From: Micropterix aruncella
Taxonomy: Eukaryota > Arthropoda > Insecta > Lepidoptera > Micropterigidae
DNA: 64,000 bases
Assembly (NCBI GenBank): GCA_944548615.1
Contig: OX155952.1
Span: forward strand, 26,051,224-26,115,223
Direction: 5' to 3'
Part shown: positions 1 to 12,539 of the stretch, piece by piece
Position numbering within the stretch: the first letter of the stretch is position 1
Layout: each line of letters begins with the position of its first letter
Translations under genes and position numbers: made by a program
Notes under the pieces: model-generated
Databases searched by the model: none
Told to the model about the DNA's origin: nothing
What the model saw: only the letters and a program-made list of their open reading frames with translations

Positions 1-299
1 TTTAAACAACTGTCGATTCAGTTTTCGAGATATATAACTTTAAACTTTCGGAACGTTTCAGTTTTGCTTCGGACCTTATAAGTAAAAAAATCTAGGATAT
101 CTCCAAAAGTTGATGGCAGATTTCGAATTACTATAGCCAAAATATACGTGGGTAACAAAGGTACTTAAAAGAGGCGTTCAAAAAAGAGTGATAATGAGAT
201 ACAACTCTTTGGAACCATATAAAAATAAATACTGACAGGCACAGATATATCTGTTACAGACACACTACAATACATCTGTTATTACGCTCTAAAAAAACA

Positions 300-1870
300 A
301 ACACTGATTTTCTTTTGTTTTTCAATTAAAGGTTATTTTGTGCATCTTGTCGAAGCGTGTGGGCGAAAATGGAAGAAACGGAATTTCGCGCGGTAATTAA
401 ATAGGTACCTTTGCTTGGAAAAATTGTACGGAGCGAGTATTTAAAGACTTGCGAAATATACTAGGGGACTGATGTTTCCCCATCTCTACGGTTGCACGGT
501 GGTGTGCTGAGTTAAGGCGTGGAATAACTTCAACTAACGATGAGCATTCTTCGAGTCGCCCCACGACGGAGGTCACTGAAGAAATTGTTAAAAAAGTGGA
601 AAAAAATGTTTTGGCAAATGTACGTGCCAAGGTTCGTTTTATCGCTGAAGAAATGAAGATTTCGATATGTAGCGCGCATAGTATTTTACATAGTCGCGTA
701 GGGATGAAAAATATACCCGCACGCTGGGTACCTAGAATGCTTACGGACGCACAGAAAAAAAAACGATACTAGATTACGCAACGTTCTTTGCATGTTACAA
801 TAGGATTCAGGCCGTTTTTTGGCTCGATGCATAACAATAAATGAAACATGGCTTCACAATTATGATCCTGAAACAAAACAACAATCCATGACCTAAAAAC
901 AACCATCATCTCCAACACCTCAGAAATTTAAGGCCACCCCATCCACCGGTAAAACCCATGGGCTTTCTAGTCTATGACAGTCATGGGTTGGTGATGATTT
1001 AATTAATACCTTGATGATGGAGCTACTTTTAACAGGCGCTATATACCTATGCTGAATAAATAAAAATGAATCGCCGTGTGTTAGTCTCGCAAGATCTCGA
1101 AAATGACTCGACCGATTTGAATTATTATTTTTTTGTTTTGTTTTCCTTGATTCAGGGGTGGTTTACAAAAAAAAATATTTAGGAAAACTCAAAGAAACAA
1201 CTGAAAATAGAAAAAATCGAAATTGGTAATTTTGGGAAATAGGCCACTTTCTATAGATGGCGTTCGCGGCGATCCTATTGTTTGACAGCTGCGCCATCCA
1301 TAACTGATATTCATTCCGTGCGATTGTGTAAAATTTCAAAAAGTCGAAAAGTCAAAAAAGTCGAAAAAGTCAAAAAAGTCAAAAAAGTCGAAATATTCTA
1401 AAAAGTCGAAAACGTCAAAAGTCGAAATATTCTAAAAAGTCGAAAACGTCGAAAAAGTCTAAAAAGTCGGAAAAGTCGAAAAAGACGAAAAAGTCGAAAA
1501 AGTCTAAAAAGTCCGAAAAATCAATAAACGCTTATGAAGTGTTACAATCAAATCAATTTTAGGTGGTACGAAGTTCACCGGGTCATCTAGTGCTGAATAA
1601 ATAAAAACATTGCGAAACGAAATATGTGAAAAACGAAGAGGCAAATGCGGTAAATTTTATTTGTTTTACCAAGATAACGCCTCAGCACACAAGTCCAGAA
1701 TTACGATGGCTGACATTGAAAACTCTGGCTTTAAAGTACCGAAACATGCTCCATACTCACCGGACCTTGATCCTAGTGATTTCTATATAATATTTCCGAT
1801 ATTAAAGAAACAACTTAGAGGCCAAAAATTTGAAGATGATGACGCGGTAGTAGGATTTTTTAGGTGATCG
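300..1870 (+). mobile_element. Decayed mariner-family transposon relic
   Basis: Plus-strand translation in broken frames resembles a mariner transposase. The N-terminal start MEETEFRAVIKYL lies near 369, followed by degraded helix-turn-helix sequence. A C-terminal frame at 1610-1867 carries YQDNASAH and YSPDLDPSDF, which match the second and third catalytic aspartate regions of DD34D mariners. Stops, frameshifts and an internal block of simple repeat (about 1327-1530) show it is dead. The same family recurs on the minus strand at 23972-24600. Terminal repeats were not located. Confidence 0.75.
1327..1530. repeat. Short-period satellite inside mariner relic
   Basis: The motif gtcgaaaaa / gtcaaaaaa (about 9-11 bases) is repeated roughly twenty times with small variants. 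It interrupts the mariner relic between its N-terminal and C-terminal parts, so it expanded after, or arrived with, the decay of that element. Confidence 0.9.
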
Positions 1871-3635
1871 GAATAAAGGATTTTAGGAATGGTATTTTAT
1901 GTTTACAAAAAATATATCGAATGTAATATTAAATGTGATATATAATGTAATATTAAACCTGAAAGGTAATATTAAATAAAATTTAACTTCAACATACTTA
2001 TTATCACTTTTTATTAAACGCCGTAGTAAAGGAAGAAATCCGATCGAAATCGGTCCAACGGTTCGCGAATTATTGCCAGTCCGACAGACAGCAAGACAAC
2101 ACAAACAGGGAGCCAGATAGACACGCCGATAGACAGACGTTGCTTTAATAATATTCGTTTGTCTAGTTTTAAACTGTCCCTAAACGCAGTTTTCGATATT
2201 GTTTGTTTTTAACCTGTGTTTATTCAACATGCTCTATCGTTTGAAATCTGACCTAGGTGCCAGAAATAGTATGTATTGTTTAGTTATAATACATGCCCTT
2301 CTTTGAATTGAATGACAGTTTGCCCTTTAACCGGTAGATTTATTATTTTTGAGGTTTTCCAACTTTCTGTTTTTTAACTTTTCCAACATTTAACATTCTT
2401 CGCAAAATTGTGCTTAAATTGCAGGTTATATTATCGTTTTCTTAGTCCTATTATCCCGTTATCCTAGCTTTACAAATGGCCCTCAAAAACTACTGTACAC
2501 TGAAGTGGAATCATTTATGTGCAAAACTATCATATGGACATACATAAGTTGAACTGTATAGAAATGAGATAATAGCCTACTTTTTTGGAGATTCTGGCCA
2601 CTTCCAAACTGTCGTAAACGCTATATTTATTTCATTTACATAAATATTTGCATTTTGGAAAACCGCGTCCCTTTCCAGGAACGAGTGGTGAGTCGCCAGT
2701 CTGCTATCTGCATCCCTCTCTAAGCCCGTCTGGTGCCATTTTTTCTGCCCTTTAAGTGCGTCTCTTTGTTGCGGGCGCCAACTGCTAAATACCCCTTTAA
2801 CACTTCATTTCTACATAATACTAATATTCATATTCGTATTGATAGTGAAATGAATAGTGAAATGAACCAAAAAAAATACTTGATCCAAAATTATACAATT
2901 TCTTTAGTATTTAGGTTAGATTAAGACAAAAAAGGTACAGTTCATGGTGAGAAAGACTTCTAAAAAGGCAACAGAGGGCACATTTTCGCATTTTAAAGGT
3001 TATGGGGGAAAACGATCAAGGTCAATTTCTTAAATTTTTGGGAAATTACATTTTTTAAAATTACTAACGTAAAATATCATATTTTAGCCAGAGTTTGTTT
3101 GAGTGATAAAAAATATATTTCTTCTGTAAACCAAATGAATCGGGGATTTCGAAAATGGAAATCGATATATTTATACCTTAACGCATTCAAATTGAAAATA
3201 GCACTTGTACCTAGTTTAGTTTTGAAGATATACGAGTCAATTTGGTAATGGTGTTTATTTATACATGCTTTAATTGATTTTAATGCTGCTATCGAACTTT
3301 TTAATATGTCAATTATGTTTTGGCAATTTTTTTAAAAGGGAAATATATAGGGGGTTTGAGACTTAAAATTGTTTACTGATACTTCTCGTTCCAGTAGAGG
3401 TCAGATGTCAGTTTTACTATATGGAGATAGCTTGGTCATTTTGAAAAGGGCACTTTTGTATGGAGACATATCAGTCATTTTGAAAATAATAAATAATTAT
3501 TCAGATTTTTCAGATAATAAATAATTATTCACTAATCAATTAAACAATATAAAAATATACTAAGTGCAATATTAAACTAAACAAATTTAGTTAGATTTTT
3601 TAATACTTTATGTTAAACAATTTAAAGTTACTTAA
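1871..3635. other. Gene-free AT-rich stretch
   Basis: No coding, RNA or clearly repeated structure was recognised. Open frames here are short and lack family resemblance. It probably lies in the first intron of the kinesin-13 gene whose first exon is at 5104-5161. Confidence 0.5.
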
Positions 3636-3876
3636 CCCTTTAGGCCTCGGCCCCTCAGCCAATTGACAAGTTAATGTCCCAAAAAATTTTAGTAAAAAAA
3701 TGATTTATGACACTGTCTCACCAAAACATTAATTACTGCCAAACCACTGTACCCATAATTAAAATAAAACATATTAACATAATAAAATAAAACAAATTAA
3801 ATTAAAATTAAATTAAAATGGGGCTGTCACGCTGAATCTTGTTGTGGCCGATATCGGCCAATTGGGGCTCTAGGGG
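3636..3876. mobile_element. TTAA-flanked MITE, family A (piggyBac-like)
   Basis: A 241-bp unit bounded by TTAA at 3632-3635 and 3877-3880. Ends begin CCCTTTAGGCC and, from the other side, CCCCTAGAGCC. TTAA duplication plus CCC ends is the signature of piggyBac-mobilised non-autonomous elements. A second, partial and inverted copy lies at about 60295-60460. Confidence 0.75.
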
Positions 3877-4254
3877 TTAAGGCTAAAAACTCCTAAGAAA
3901 TCTCCTAAGAAATTTAGTTTTTGCCTCAGGGGCCCTTTTCGAAATGACCGATTCAAATATAGTTGAGTTTCTAAAAAAAAACATTTTACTTAAAATTATA
4001 TATACCTCAGAAAAAACTATCTTATCTTAAAAAATAAAATCGACATCGATCGTTTTTCCTTGTGACCCTTCATTTAATTTCGCCCAGAAAAGTAGACAGA
4101 TACGGTTACTACTTTACCTATAAATACATAATTCACTGACTAAGAATTAGATCTTGTAGAATTTGAGTTGTTTTGCTAATAAAATTAAAAATTGAGAAAT
4201 TATAGCGAATTTATATGATGTTGGTACCTCAGCTGTTTAAAAAAACAATTTTAA

Positions 4255-4615
4255 ATTCGATTATTTTAATGCTAAATCTGATATAAAAAAGCGTTGTGCA
4301 CGTTTTTATTCTTTTTTGTTACTTTTTTATGGTGGTTTAAAAAATTTACTAACCTACCGTCATAGGTGTTAATGAATTGTTTAAAAAATACTAAGTTAAC
4401 CTACCGAAATGTATGTGTTTGACGCTTCTAGCTATATCCAGCTTAGTTTAGTTATATCTAATAAGCTATATATAGCTTAATGCCTATATCTAGCTTATTT
4501 ATTGAGGCCGAATAAAGATTATTGCAGTTTTGGAATCAGCGAGGGGAATATAATCGGGCGATAATAAAACATCTTCAATTTAGAAGAGTTACGAATACTA
4601 GAGAAATACTAATTC
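4255..4615 (+). repeat. Dispersed repeat R1, copy 1
   Basis: Member of a dispersed family found five times in this window. Hallmarks are two AACCTACCG blocks separated by about 50 bases, a taaaaaa-rich spacer, then cttatttattgaggccgaat, attattgcag and a gaatcagcg end. The other copies are at 12364-12478 (-), 27050-27300 (-), 32440-32780 (+) and 62530-63465 (+, interrupted). No coding capacity was seen, so it is non-autonomous and of unknown class. Confidence 0.75.
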
Positions 4616-4639
4616 TACTTTAGGGGTCTTCCAAACAGC

Positions 4640-5103
4640 AATGGATAATTGATCATCCTTACAGGCTCGTCAGGGCTCGAAAAATTTATACAATAATATG
4701 CAAAAAGCGCAAAAGTGGCGACCTTGCTACCAAGCCGGACTACGTAAGCTGCCGTCTACCATATTTGGCGATCTCTGGGTTGTCGGCGACCGCGGTGATC
4801 TCCTCGCGTCCCACATGAGACACGCTCAAATTCGTCATCGCGCCAAAAAATAATAAAAACACGCGCGGCCATAAATCCTAACGACTATACGCGAGCAAGA
4901 AAACGCAGCACAAATGAAAGTTCTACTTTCCATCGCCAGCCCCAGCGTTTTACAGAAAAAACACAGCTAAATGACTCACTAACACGGCCAACGACGTTTT
5001 TGAAAATCGTGCCCGCTGTCACACCGAAAGAGTAAAATAAAATAAATAAATGTCGCGCAACAAAACTAGATAATTTACTCCAAAATAGCAGCAGGGTACT
5101 TAC
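4640..5103 (-). other. Start of intron 1 of kinesin-13 gene
   Basis: Sequence follows the GTAAGT donor of the first kinesin exon at 5104-5161. It is richer in CpG than the surroundings near the exon, as is usual next to a promoter. No second kinesin exon was recognised down to base 1, so intron 1 is at least 5 kb long or the gene leaves the window. Confidence 0.5.
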
Positions 5104-5161
5104 CATCTGTGCGTTTTATGTTAACGGTGGCACCCGACTCGATGAACGCCCCATCATCCAT
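5104..5161 (-). CDS. Klp10A: Kinesin-13 (Klp10A/KIF2-type), first coding exon only
   Basis: The ATG at 5161 opens a 19-codon reading frame ending in phase 1 at a consensus donor (G|GTAAGT). The peptide contains GATVNIKRTDG, which matches the start of kinesin-13 proteins, where a short GxxVxIKRxDG(R) segment begins the localisation domain (seen in Klp10A and KIF2A). Kinesin-13s depolymerise microtubule ends and act at spindles, centrioles and the cortex. All later exons would lie further left; none is recognised in this window. It is head-to-head with JMJD6. The identity rests on about 11 residues plus correct start and splice context, so it is probable and not certain. Confidence 0.6.
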
Positions 5162-5889
5162 GTTGGCATGAAATAAATAACACTTCTTAAAACATCAACA
5201 CTGGTACAACGACTTTTTAAAATAACTATTTTCGCGGATTATTAACGAATTAACTGAAAGAAAGCATCGAAACCGGTATCTAATTTACGAAAACCACTAA
5301 ACCCATGAATGACAGTTAGACGGTACACCAGCCACTATATTCTAACTTCAGACTGCTGGAAATCCTGGAGATTTCAAATTCTGACAACGAAAAACAAAAA
5401 CACGAAAAACTGCTAATTCAGCGGCGCGTTTTATAAAACCGAGAATCCGATACACGCACTAAATTAAACAAGAAGCATTTGAAACATCGGCGGCGATAAT
5501 TTAGCGGAAGAAAACTAAAATGAACGAGTGCACGTATTTTTTTCCTCTTATTTATTTTCAGCGCAGCCAACTAAACGGCGACGAATCGAATCCCTTGCCA
5601 TACACTACAAAATTTAAATGGTACTGTCGAAATTTATTTTTAAAAATCCAATTAAATTATTCTATAAATGAGCATTTTCAATTGTTTATTTTTCGCAACT
5701 TTAACCAACGGATCATTAAAAATAGTTTTTAAAATGTTTATTACGCATGTCACTTTGACAGTTGTATCTCCATTTACTAACTCTATACTCTGTAGTGTCT
5801 TTTGACCTGTGGATCGGTGAATTTTGCCTACGTGAGGTCAAGAAAAGCTTGGAATACTGTGTTAATTCTCAACCGCTTTAAATTCTAGT
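5162..5889. promoter_or_regulatory. Shared divergent promoter region, kinesin-13 / JMJD6
   Basis: The 728 bases between two divergent start codons hold the 5' untranslated regions and presumably both promoters. No TATA box in a convincing position was seen. An ORF at 5520-5732 has no recognisable similarity and is probably chance. Confidence 0.55.
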
Positions 5890-7388
5890 ATGGAAAATGA
5901 ACGAAAACTCTCGCACAAAGCTAAAAAACGTATAAAGGACGTTAAACGCAAGGCAAGGCCGGGTAAGTGCTCTTTTTCAATCCGGCAAACCGCATGCCTT
6001 TCATATGACTAATATCCTTGTAGTGATAATACCGAAATTTAGACGAAAATTAGCGCCGCGGCGCTACCTAATTAAACACGCAACAATTCGGTATATGTTA
6101 TATGTTTGTATGTGTGCATTTTTATGTTTCTTTATTAAAAATATATTTGGCTTAGTCATGTCGATTTTCTACATTTCAGAACTCAACGAAAAAGGATCCT
6201 GGTCCATCCTCGATTATGCCAACAATTTTTCGGACTTCCTTAATTTTAAAGACAATGTTGAAAGAATCAACGAATCAGAAGTGTCTCCGCAAGAGTTCAT
6301 CGATAGATATGAAAAGATTTACAAGCCGGTGGTTATAACCGGTGTGCAGACTGAATGGAAAGCCAACCAGAAATGGCTGTTAGAGAAATTGGCTAAGAAA
6401 TATCGAAACCAAAAATTTAAATGCGGCGAGGACAATGAAGGGTACAGCGTTAAGATGAAGATGAAATATTACGTGGAGTACATGAGTCGCACGAAGGACG
6501 ACAGTCCGCTCTATATTTTCGACAGTAGCTTTGGCGAGCATCTGCGGAGGAAAAAGCTGTTGGCCGATTATGAAGTCCCGCTTTATTTCCGGGATGATTT
6601 GTTCAAGTACTGCGGTGAGGAGAGGAGACCGCCGTATCGGTGGTTTGTGATGGGTCCGCAAAGGTCTGGAACTGGTATACATATCGATCCGCTTGGAACG
6701 AGCGCTTGGAATGCTCTCGTTTTCGGTCATAAGCGATGGTGCTTGTTTCCTACTCATACTCCTCGAGATTTAATTAAAATTACTAGTGCCATTGGAGGGA
6801 AACAGAGAGACGAAGCGATTACATGGTTCCGATTTGTGTATCCGAAAACTAAGATGGACTCGTGGCCCAGCGAATATAAACCGGTAACAACGCTTTTGTA
6901 TATTATCTCAAGATGACGTGTTTATTTCAACAGATCGTCGGTTGGTATACTCCGGCTGTTACATACAGTCTTTGCAATGTTTGTTCTTATTTTAGGTTGA
7001 GATTCTGCAGAAACCTGGCGAAACTGTCTTCGTCCCAGGCGGTTGGTGGCACGTCGTACTTAACCTAGACGACACGGTCGCCGTCACCCAGAATTTCTGC
7101 AGCCGCACGAATTTCCCAGTTGTGTGGCATAAAACCGTGCGCGGCCGCCCGAAGCTCTCCAGAAAATGGCTCAGAGTTCTCAAGGGCAGCGATCCGGACT
7201 TAGCGAAAACTGCTTCAAGCATCGACATCAACCTATGTACCGGAGTCGCATCGGACAGCTCATCGAATAGCAGCTCCTCGAGCAGTTCCGACAGTGACAG
7301 CGGCTCATCCGGCACCTCCGACGAAGAAGACAGTGGGCAGGAGAGCCTCACGGCTCACAAGAAGAAGCGCCGAAGAAAAATTATGTAA
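5890..7388 (+). CDS. JMJD6: JMJD6 / phosphatidylserine-receptor-type JmjC oxygenase
   Basis: Three exons, 5890-5962, 6180-6883 and 6996-7388, join in frame through GT/AG introns to 389 codons. The product is a nuclear Fe(II)/2-oxoglutarate dioxygenase; family members hydroxylate lysines of splicing proteins and were also reported to demethylate arginines. The N-terminus is lysine/arginine rich (nuclear targeting). The JmjC fold spans about residues 135-300, with the iron ligands visible as H192 and D194 (GIHIDPLG) and H278 (GGWWHVV). The last 60 residues form a serine/aspartate tract and a KKKRRRK end, as in the vertebrate protein. Length and motif order match the family, and no damage is seen. 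The start ATG is the first in frame and gives the family's basic N-terminal segment. Confidence 0.95.
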
Positions 7389-8150
7389 TCACTCGGGCGT
7401 TCGTGGCAGCTGAAGAATATTTTAAAAAACCAAAATTGCATGTGCACTGATGAGGTTATTGACAGGGTCAAAGTTTGGCGTGAGAGTCTTAGAAATATAG
7501 GGACATTGTACTGAGTCGGTTAAAAACAGTGTATTGATAATATCTACCTATATTATTCATATAGAAGAGATGATTTGGCACTGAAAAGCATTGCTTTGCA
7601 TATTTAACTTACATAGATTCCTTGTAACTTGGATATGTATATCGAGCTCTTCCTTTTCCATAATTATTGTCAAACGAAGAAATATTATAATAGACTGATT
7701 AATACCGTATCTACGTTAATATGATTTACACGTCGTTGGATAAATACTTCGTTCAACGGCAGCTGGGGATCGATAAATGCACAAACCATAAGACTGATTG
7801 TTTGATATAACACCAGGATGGCATTTCTCGGAAATGCTGACATTTTTGTCTGTGTTTCATTCCGTTTGGCTGGCGCTATAGTACGTATAATTATATGCTT
7901 AAAGCAAGTTGGATCGACCCGTTTTCTACCCTGTTTTTACCTCTAGTAAAATGGGACTGCCTCGTTTAGTAAAATAATATAATTACGCATTAGTGTTTTC
8001 AGTAGCAATTAACAGTCATAATGTGATTTAAGTATTATTTTGTATTAAAGTATTTTATTGATAATTCATTCTTGTTTTATTATGCTATTCTGTACCATCT
8101 GACCTTTGAGCAACTTTAGACAACACCATAAAATAACTTTGTTTTGCTTT
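7389..8150. other. JMJD6 3' flank
   Basis: Presumed 3' untranslated region and intergenic AT-rich DNA. No further gene was recognised. Confidence 0.5.
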
Positions 8151-8154
8151 TCAG

Positions 8155-9100
8155 TACTATGGTCACAGTATACCAAACAGTAGCTTCTCTTAGAACAAAA
8201 TTGAAATCGAAGCGAATATGTCAGAGTCGTAAAGGCTCGGATATGGTCGCCAAATGTCCACTACTCGGCCCCAAACGTTTGAAAAGTCGCTGGCCTTTAC
8301 CTGCGCGTAACGTTAACCAAGGGGTTTGTCGAGACGTATCCCTCTGCCCACATTCCTCGCACTCTCTTCCCGCAATGCTCTGTAGCTCGAGAGTAAACCT
8401 ACTGTTTGGTATACTGTGCTATGGTGGTGGATTGGCTACGAAGGTATTAGCTTAGCTGAAAGACTACGATCCTCAGCCTCAAAAAAAGTCACTTCAAATA
8501 ATGTCAGCTGTCACCATCGATATATAAAGGCTAGATCATGGGTCTTCCACCGCAAGCAGCTCGCGGTGGCGTTCTTGGCGGCCCACCTGCGCCCGCACCC
8601 GCCTGCAGTTTTACAACTACGGCGGGTGGCGACGGACACGCTCTCGTTTCGTTCGCTCGCTCAGTGCGTTAACGAGAGTTTAATAGAAAACTCGTTGCAA
8701 CTTGCAACCTTAAGACCAGTTTGAGAATTGCAAGGACTACTATAGGGGCAGATATTCATAAAATAGTTAAAGAGTAAACAATGTCAAAAATCTCATTGAT
8801 TGAATTTTATTAAAATATTTTTTTGTTTGTAAAATTTTATAATAAATAACTTAAACGATTATTGTTTTCAATTACTATATATTGGAGGAATGTGGGCTGA
8901 GGGGTTCGTCACGACGAACGCGAACGGTACGCATTACGGGCAGGTAATGGCTGCCGACCTTTTCAAGCATTCGGATATCTGCGTAGGCCGAGTAGCGAAA
9001 CATCTGGCGACCATATCCGAGCCCTTACGACTCGTGACGTTTACGTTTTGATTTCAATTTTGTTCTAAGAGAAGCTACTGTCTGGTATTCTGTGCCAATA
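8155..9100. mobile_element. Composite foldback MITE with long inverted repeats
   Basis: The left arm (about 8165-8360) and right arm (about 8880-9097) are inverted copies: both read agtagcttctcttagaaca, then a ggctcggatatggtcgcca block, then a run ending cccacattcctc. A smaller palindrome is nested in the left arm: ends ctatggtcacagtatacc at 8156 and its near-complement at about 8398-8424. No transposase frame is present. The core is GC-richer than the flanks. The superfamily is not identified; a related segment follows at 9100-9250 and at 25341-25565. Confidence 0.75.
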
Positions 9101-10548
9101 CGGATCACCGCCAGTAGTAGTTCCACCAGTACTTCCCTGCGTGAGCAATCCCGCAACGATTATTGCCGTTCTATTCTCTCGCATACTGTTATCTCTCTCT
9201 GTCACATGTTTTTATGCGCGACGGATATGACCCAACTCATTTGTACCTGATATATCAATGGCTGTCAAGCGTCAAAACAACAAATTTGCGACCCTTGGGA
9301 TCACTTGTCATTGCGTTATTAATTTTGAAGTAGTTGCAGCACAAAAAATCTATTAATATTACGATTTTATATACTTTTAAAGTTTGTGGGTTCATTTCGA
9401 TTTGAGATATATTTTGGATAAATTTAACCCCCCCCCCCCCCTCCACATAAAGAGAGTGGCTATACTGGACCAGTTTTGTTTTAAAATACTTAAAAAGAAG
9501 ATAGTTGTATGGCGGAAATTTCCAAAATTACTGACATGAAGATTATCAATTGTGACTAAAACACCTGCAGATGGAGAATGATAATTTTAGTGTTTATAAT
9601 GGGGTACTTAGTGTTATTTAACCAAAAAATATGAGCATGTATCAAAAATGCTAATGGAATGGCAGAAAATAAAACTTTGTTTTTAGATTTTTACGCATTG
9701 ATATGGTTTTAATCGATATTACTAGATAAAATTACAAATATTGAACTCATCATTTACACCCTCAACACAATGGTCGGGTCTGGTGGCATTGTTCAACATT
9801 TATGTTCGACATTTGTAATAATTCAATTTCTTTATTTTTTAAATATACTTTAGTTACAGAGTACTAGTCCGTACTAGGGAAGGCGCAATGATTGAATTGC
9901 TACTCAAGATTACCCTATAGGCGTCTGGATTTGAAATAATTGGTATAATCTTATCCGTAGAAACTGTAAAAAAGACTGGTCATATAACCCGAACTAAATA
10001 TATATTTGAACCAATGCCTGGTTTTATAGGTAGTAGGCGCTACTCGACATAATTATCGTGCAAAATAGAAAAGGTACATAAGATAAAATAAAAAAGAGGT
10101 CCAATTTACCCAATTTGACGGTATTCAGTATGACCAACTCACAAAAAACAACACGATCCAGCTCACAGAGCTCTATTTATGATTAGGCTCTGATCCATTG
10201 GGCGAGTAGGGCGCCGTTTTATTAGTCCGGCGCACGGATGTTCGGATCAGGGATGTTCGGTAGCGCGGCATTGGTCTCCAATAGAACCGCTGTCTGGCCA
10301 GTCAGCTAATTCGTTAACAATATATTTTCTATACATCAGGTTCAGTTCAGGCACGTATCGAAAGTTCAGATTCAGGGGGGGGGGGAGCATTCATTAAAAC
10401 AAAGCGTGTGGTACCCACCAAACGTGAATTTGCGCGTACAGTAAAACGAAAATACCGGAGGTTAAATCCCAACCCCCCCCTCCTCGATACCTGCCAGACA
10501 CTAAGTAGGCTGATTCTCAATTTTTTCTCAACTTTATTTTTTACTTAA
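9101..10548. other. Intergenic stretch with homopolymer C/G runs
   Basis: No gene seen. It contains runs of C at 9429-9441 and 10473-10480 and a run of G near 10377-10385, and a segment at 9100-9250 related to the repeat at 25341-25565 (shared ctctctctgtcacatgttt). Confidence 0.6.
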
Positions 10549-10789
10549 CCCCTCAAATGAATGGCGATTAGCTCGGGTTGCCTACGGCAAAATGTATATA
10601 AATTTATATTTACATTTACATTTACATTTACATAGAGCGGGGTTTACTATAGAGCTATAGCATTACTATAGAGCGGATTACTATAAAGCGGCGCTCATTT
10701 ACATTTATATTTACATTTATATAAATTTATATACATTTTGTATACATTTTGCCAAGGCATCCCTTAAGGGACGCCTCACATTTGAGGGG
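10549..10789. mobile_element. TTAA-flanked palindromic MITE, family B
   Basis: A 241-bp unit between TTAA at 10545-10548 and TTAA at 10790-10793. Ends read CCCCTCAAATG inward on both sides, and the arms continue as an imperfect palindrome through aaaatgtata and repeated acattt units to a loop near 10660. CCC ends plus TTAA fit a piggyBac-mobilised MITE. Only one copy is in the window. Confidence 0.75.
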
Positions 10790-10793
10790 TTAA

Positions 10794-11551
10794 AAAGGGT
10801 GGGTACGCGTCCCCTGTGTCCCCCTCCCTCGTCCTTGGTGATGTTGTAGTCTGCTACTAAACTCAGCTTTATAGCTTTGTGAGATGTTTATACTTAGCTG
10901 AAGTCTAAATGACGGACGGACCTACAAACAGTGATGTACTAACAGTTTGGAGTCTCCCCGCAATATTCTAAGGGGGTTTTATGTAGGTAAACTTTTGCTT
11001 CAGGAAGGGGGCAGGGGAGTGATACACTTCTACACTTCTTTGGGTTTACTAAAACACCGCTTGTTTAGTAAACCCAACAACATTAATTACCTACTAATTC
11101 CCCATGGCTTGGTGAATTAGTAGGTAATTATTTTCATACCGCCCTGTCCCCCGTCACCCCCCTCTCTCCGGGATGGTTTGAGTGTGTAGCAATATTTTTC
11201 CATAGCGCCGCAAGTATTTGTTTTCTGAAATTATCTATTTTCTGGACAATGCTGGCAGTACCCTAATTCTTAGGGATAGTTTAAGCAATTCTTGATAGCA
11301 TAGCAAGCATTTATTTTCGAAGTTGACTTTTTTTGATAAATTTGCCCCGCGATCAAGGGGTCTGTTGGTATAACTGGTTACGCTGATGCATACAATCACC
11401 TATAAGATACAGCTAATGGATCGGCGGCTTTACATGGCAGTAAGGTTTCCTCTATTATCTATGATTCTTCGATTCCGGCCATTGCTGTCATTTTATCTTT
11501 TTCGAGTAGGGGGAAATCGTTGCTTTGTGAAAGGTTTATAATATCAGCAAA
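10794..11551. other. Region upstream of COX5A
   Basis: Intergenic DNA with the COX5A promoter in its last part. No TATA motif was assigned with confidence. An inverted pair of ccaac/attagtaggtaattt-type segments near 11060-11130 flanks a C-rich stretch. Confidence 0.45.
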
Positions 11552-12077
11552 ATGCTGAGAACATTGGCAGGAAAATTGGGAGCTGTGGCTCACGGAGCGC
11601 GCGTTACTTCAGGCCGAGCAATATCAATCGTCCCCGCTCGCTTTTCCCACAATCAGGAGACCGATGAAGAATTTGACGCAAGGTACGGGAATTTGTTATG
11701 TAATATTTTGGCTATTCCATTCATTTTTGTGTGATTTACGCGTTGTTTTTAGATATGAAGCGTACTTCAGTAAGAAGGACATCGACGGTTGGGAAATCAG
11801 GAAGGGAATGAACGACCTCGCCGGCATGGACTTGATCCCGGAGCCGAAGATTATTATCGCCGCCTTGCATGCCTGCAGGCGCGTTAACGACTACGCCCTC
11901 ACAATTAGGTTCCTGGAAAATCTCAGAGTGAAATGCGGCGGCAGGGTCAACGAGATTTACCCATGGATTATCCAGGAAATTCGACCTACTCTCACGGAAC
12001 TCGGATGCAATACCCCGGAGGAATTAGGTTTTGACAAACCTGAGCTCGCTCTTAAAGATAACTTCCTAGATAATTAA
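11552..12077 (+). CDS. COX5A: Cytochrome c oxidase subunit 5A, mitochondrial
   Basis: Two exons, 11552-11682 and 11753-12077, are separated by a 70-bp intron (AG|GTACGG ... TTTTTAG|A) and encode 151 residues. Residues 1 to about 32 are rich in arginine, alanine and serine without acids, as expected for a mitochondrial targeting sequence. The mature part starts near [16 protein letters not shown] and includes [13 protein letters not shown] and the helical-repeat region ending in ELGFDKPEL, all characteristic of subunit 5A. The protein is a matrix-side structural and regulatory subunit of respiratory complex IV. Length is normal and the frame intact. Confidence 0.97.
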
Positions 12078-12172
12078 GGGCTGCTATCGCTTATACAAAA
12101 CTAGGTCAGATTTAGAAATGTATATTATTTCCGCGTAATGTGATTTCAGTCATGAATTCGTTTTTTTTTCAT

Positions 12173-12178
12173 AATAAA
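12173..12178 (+). terminator. COX5A polyadenylation signal
   Basis: AATAAA about 95 bases after the COX5A stop codon, preceded by a T run. It is the only canonical signal in the expected interval. Confidence 0.6.
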
Positions 12179-12363
12179 AGTTATCATTTACATTAGTTAA
12201 TGTTTTTATTTTTAAGGAAAGCATCCGGTATTATTATGGTATGGGTACCTATTCCACATTATTAATACTGGGAGAGTGCAGGGTATGAAGCAATGGTCGA
12301 GGGCGGTGTCATCCGCCCGCTTTCCCAGCCCCCGATTCCTCGGAGCTTGCGTGCAGACTGTAT

Positions 12364-12478
12364 ATTCACTACGCTGTTTCCAAAACTGCAATAATCTTTA
12401 TTCAATAAATAACGAGATATAGCATTTAACAAAGCGTCAAACACCTACATTTCGGTAGTTTGTTATTTTTTAAAAACA
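12364..12478 (-). repeat. Dispersed repeat R1, copy 2 (partial)
   Basis: On the minus strand it carries the R1 hallmarks: the AACAAACTACCGAAATG block, then cttatttattgaa and attattgcag. It is truncated at its 5' end relative to the copies at 4255 and 32440. Confidence 0.7.
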
Positions 12479-12539
12479 CTTATAGACATAAATATATGGC
12501 AGTGGATTACGTTAGATTTTAACAAACCCAAAAAAAATG

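Noticed and set aside
4700..4850. Second kinesin-13 exon on the minus strand
   Set aside because: A GC-rich open stretch reads MTNLSVSHVGREE, but no acceptor precedes it and it does not resemble the expected continuation after KRTDG.
7122..7388. Separate small gene at the end of JMJD6
   Set aside because: It is the last exon of JMJD6 read from an internal methionine; the serine-rich tail belongs to that protein.
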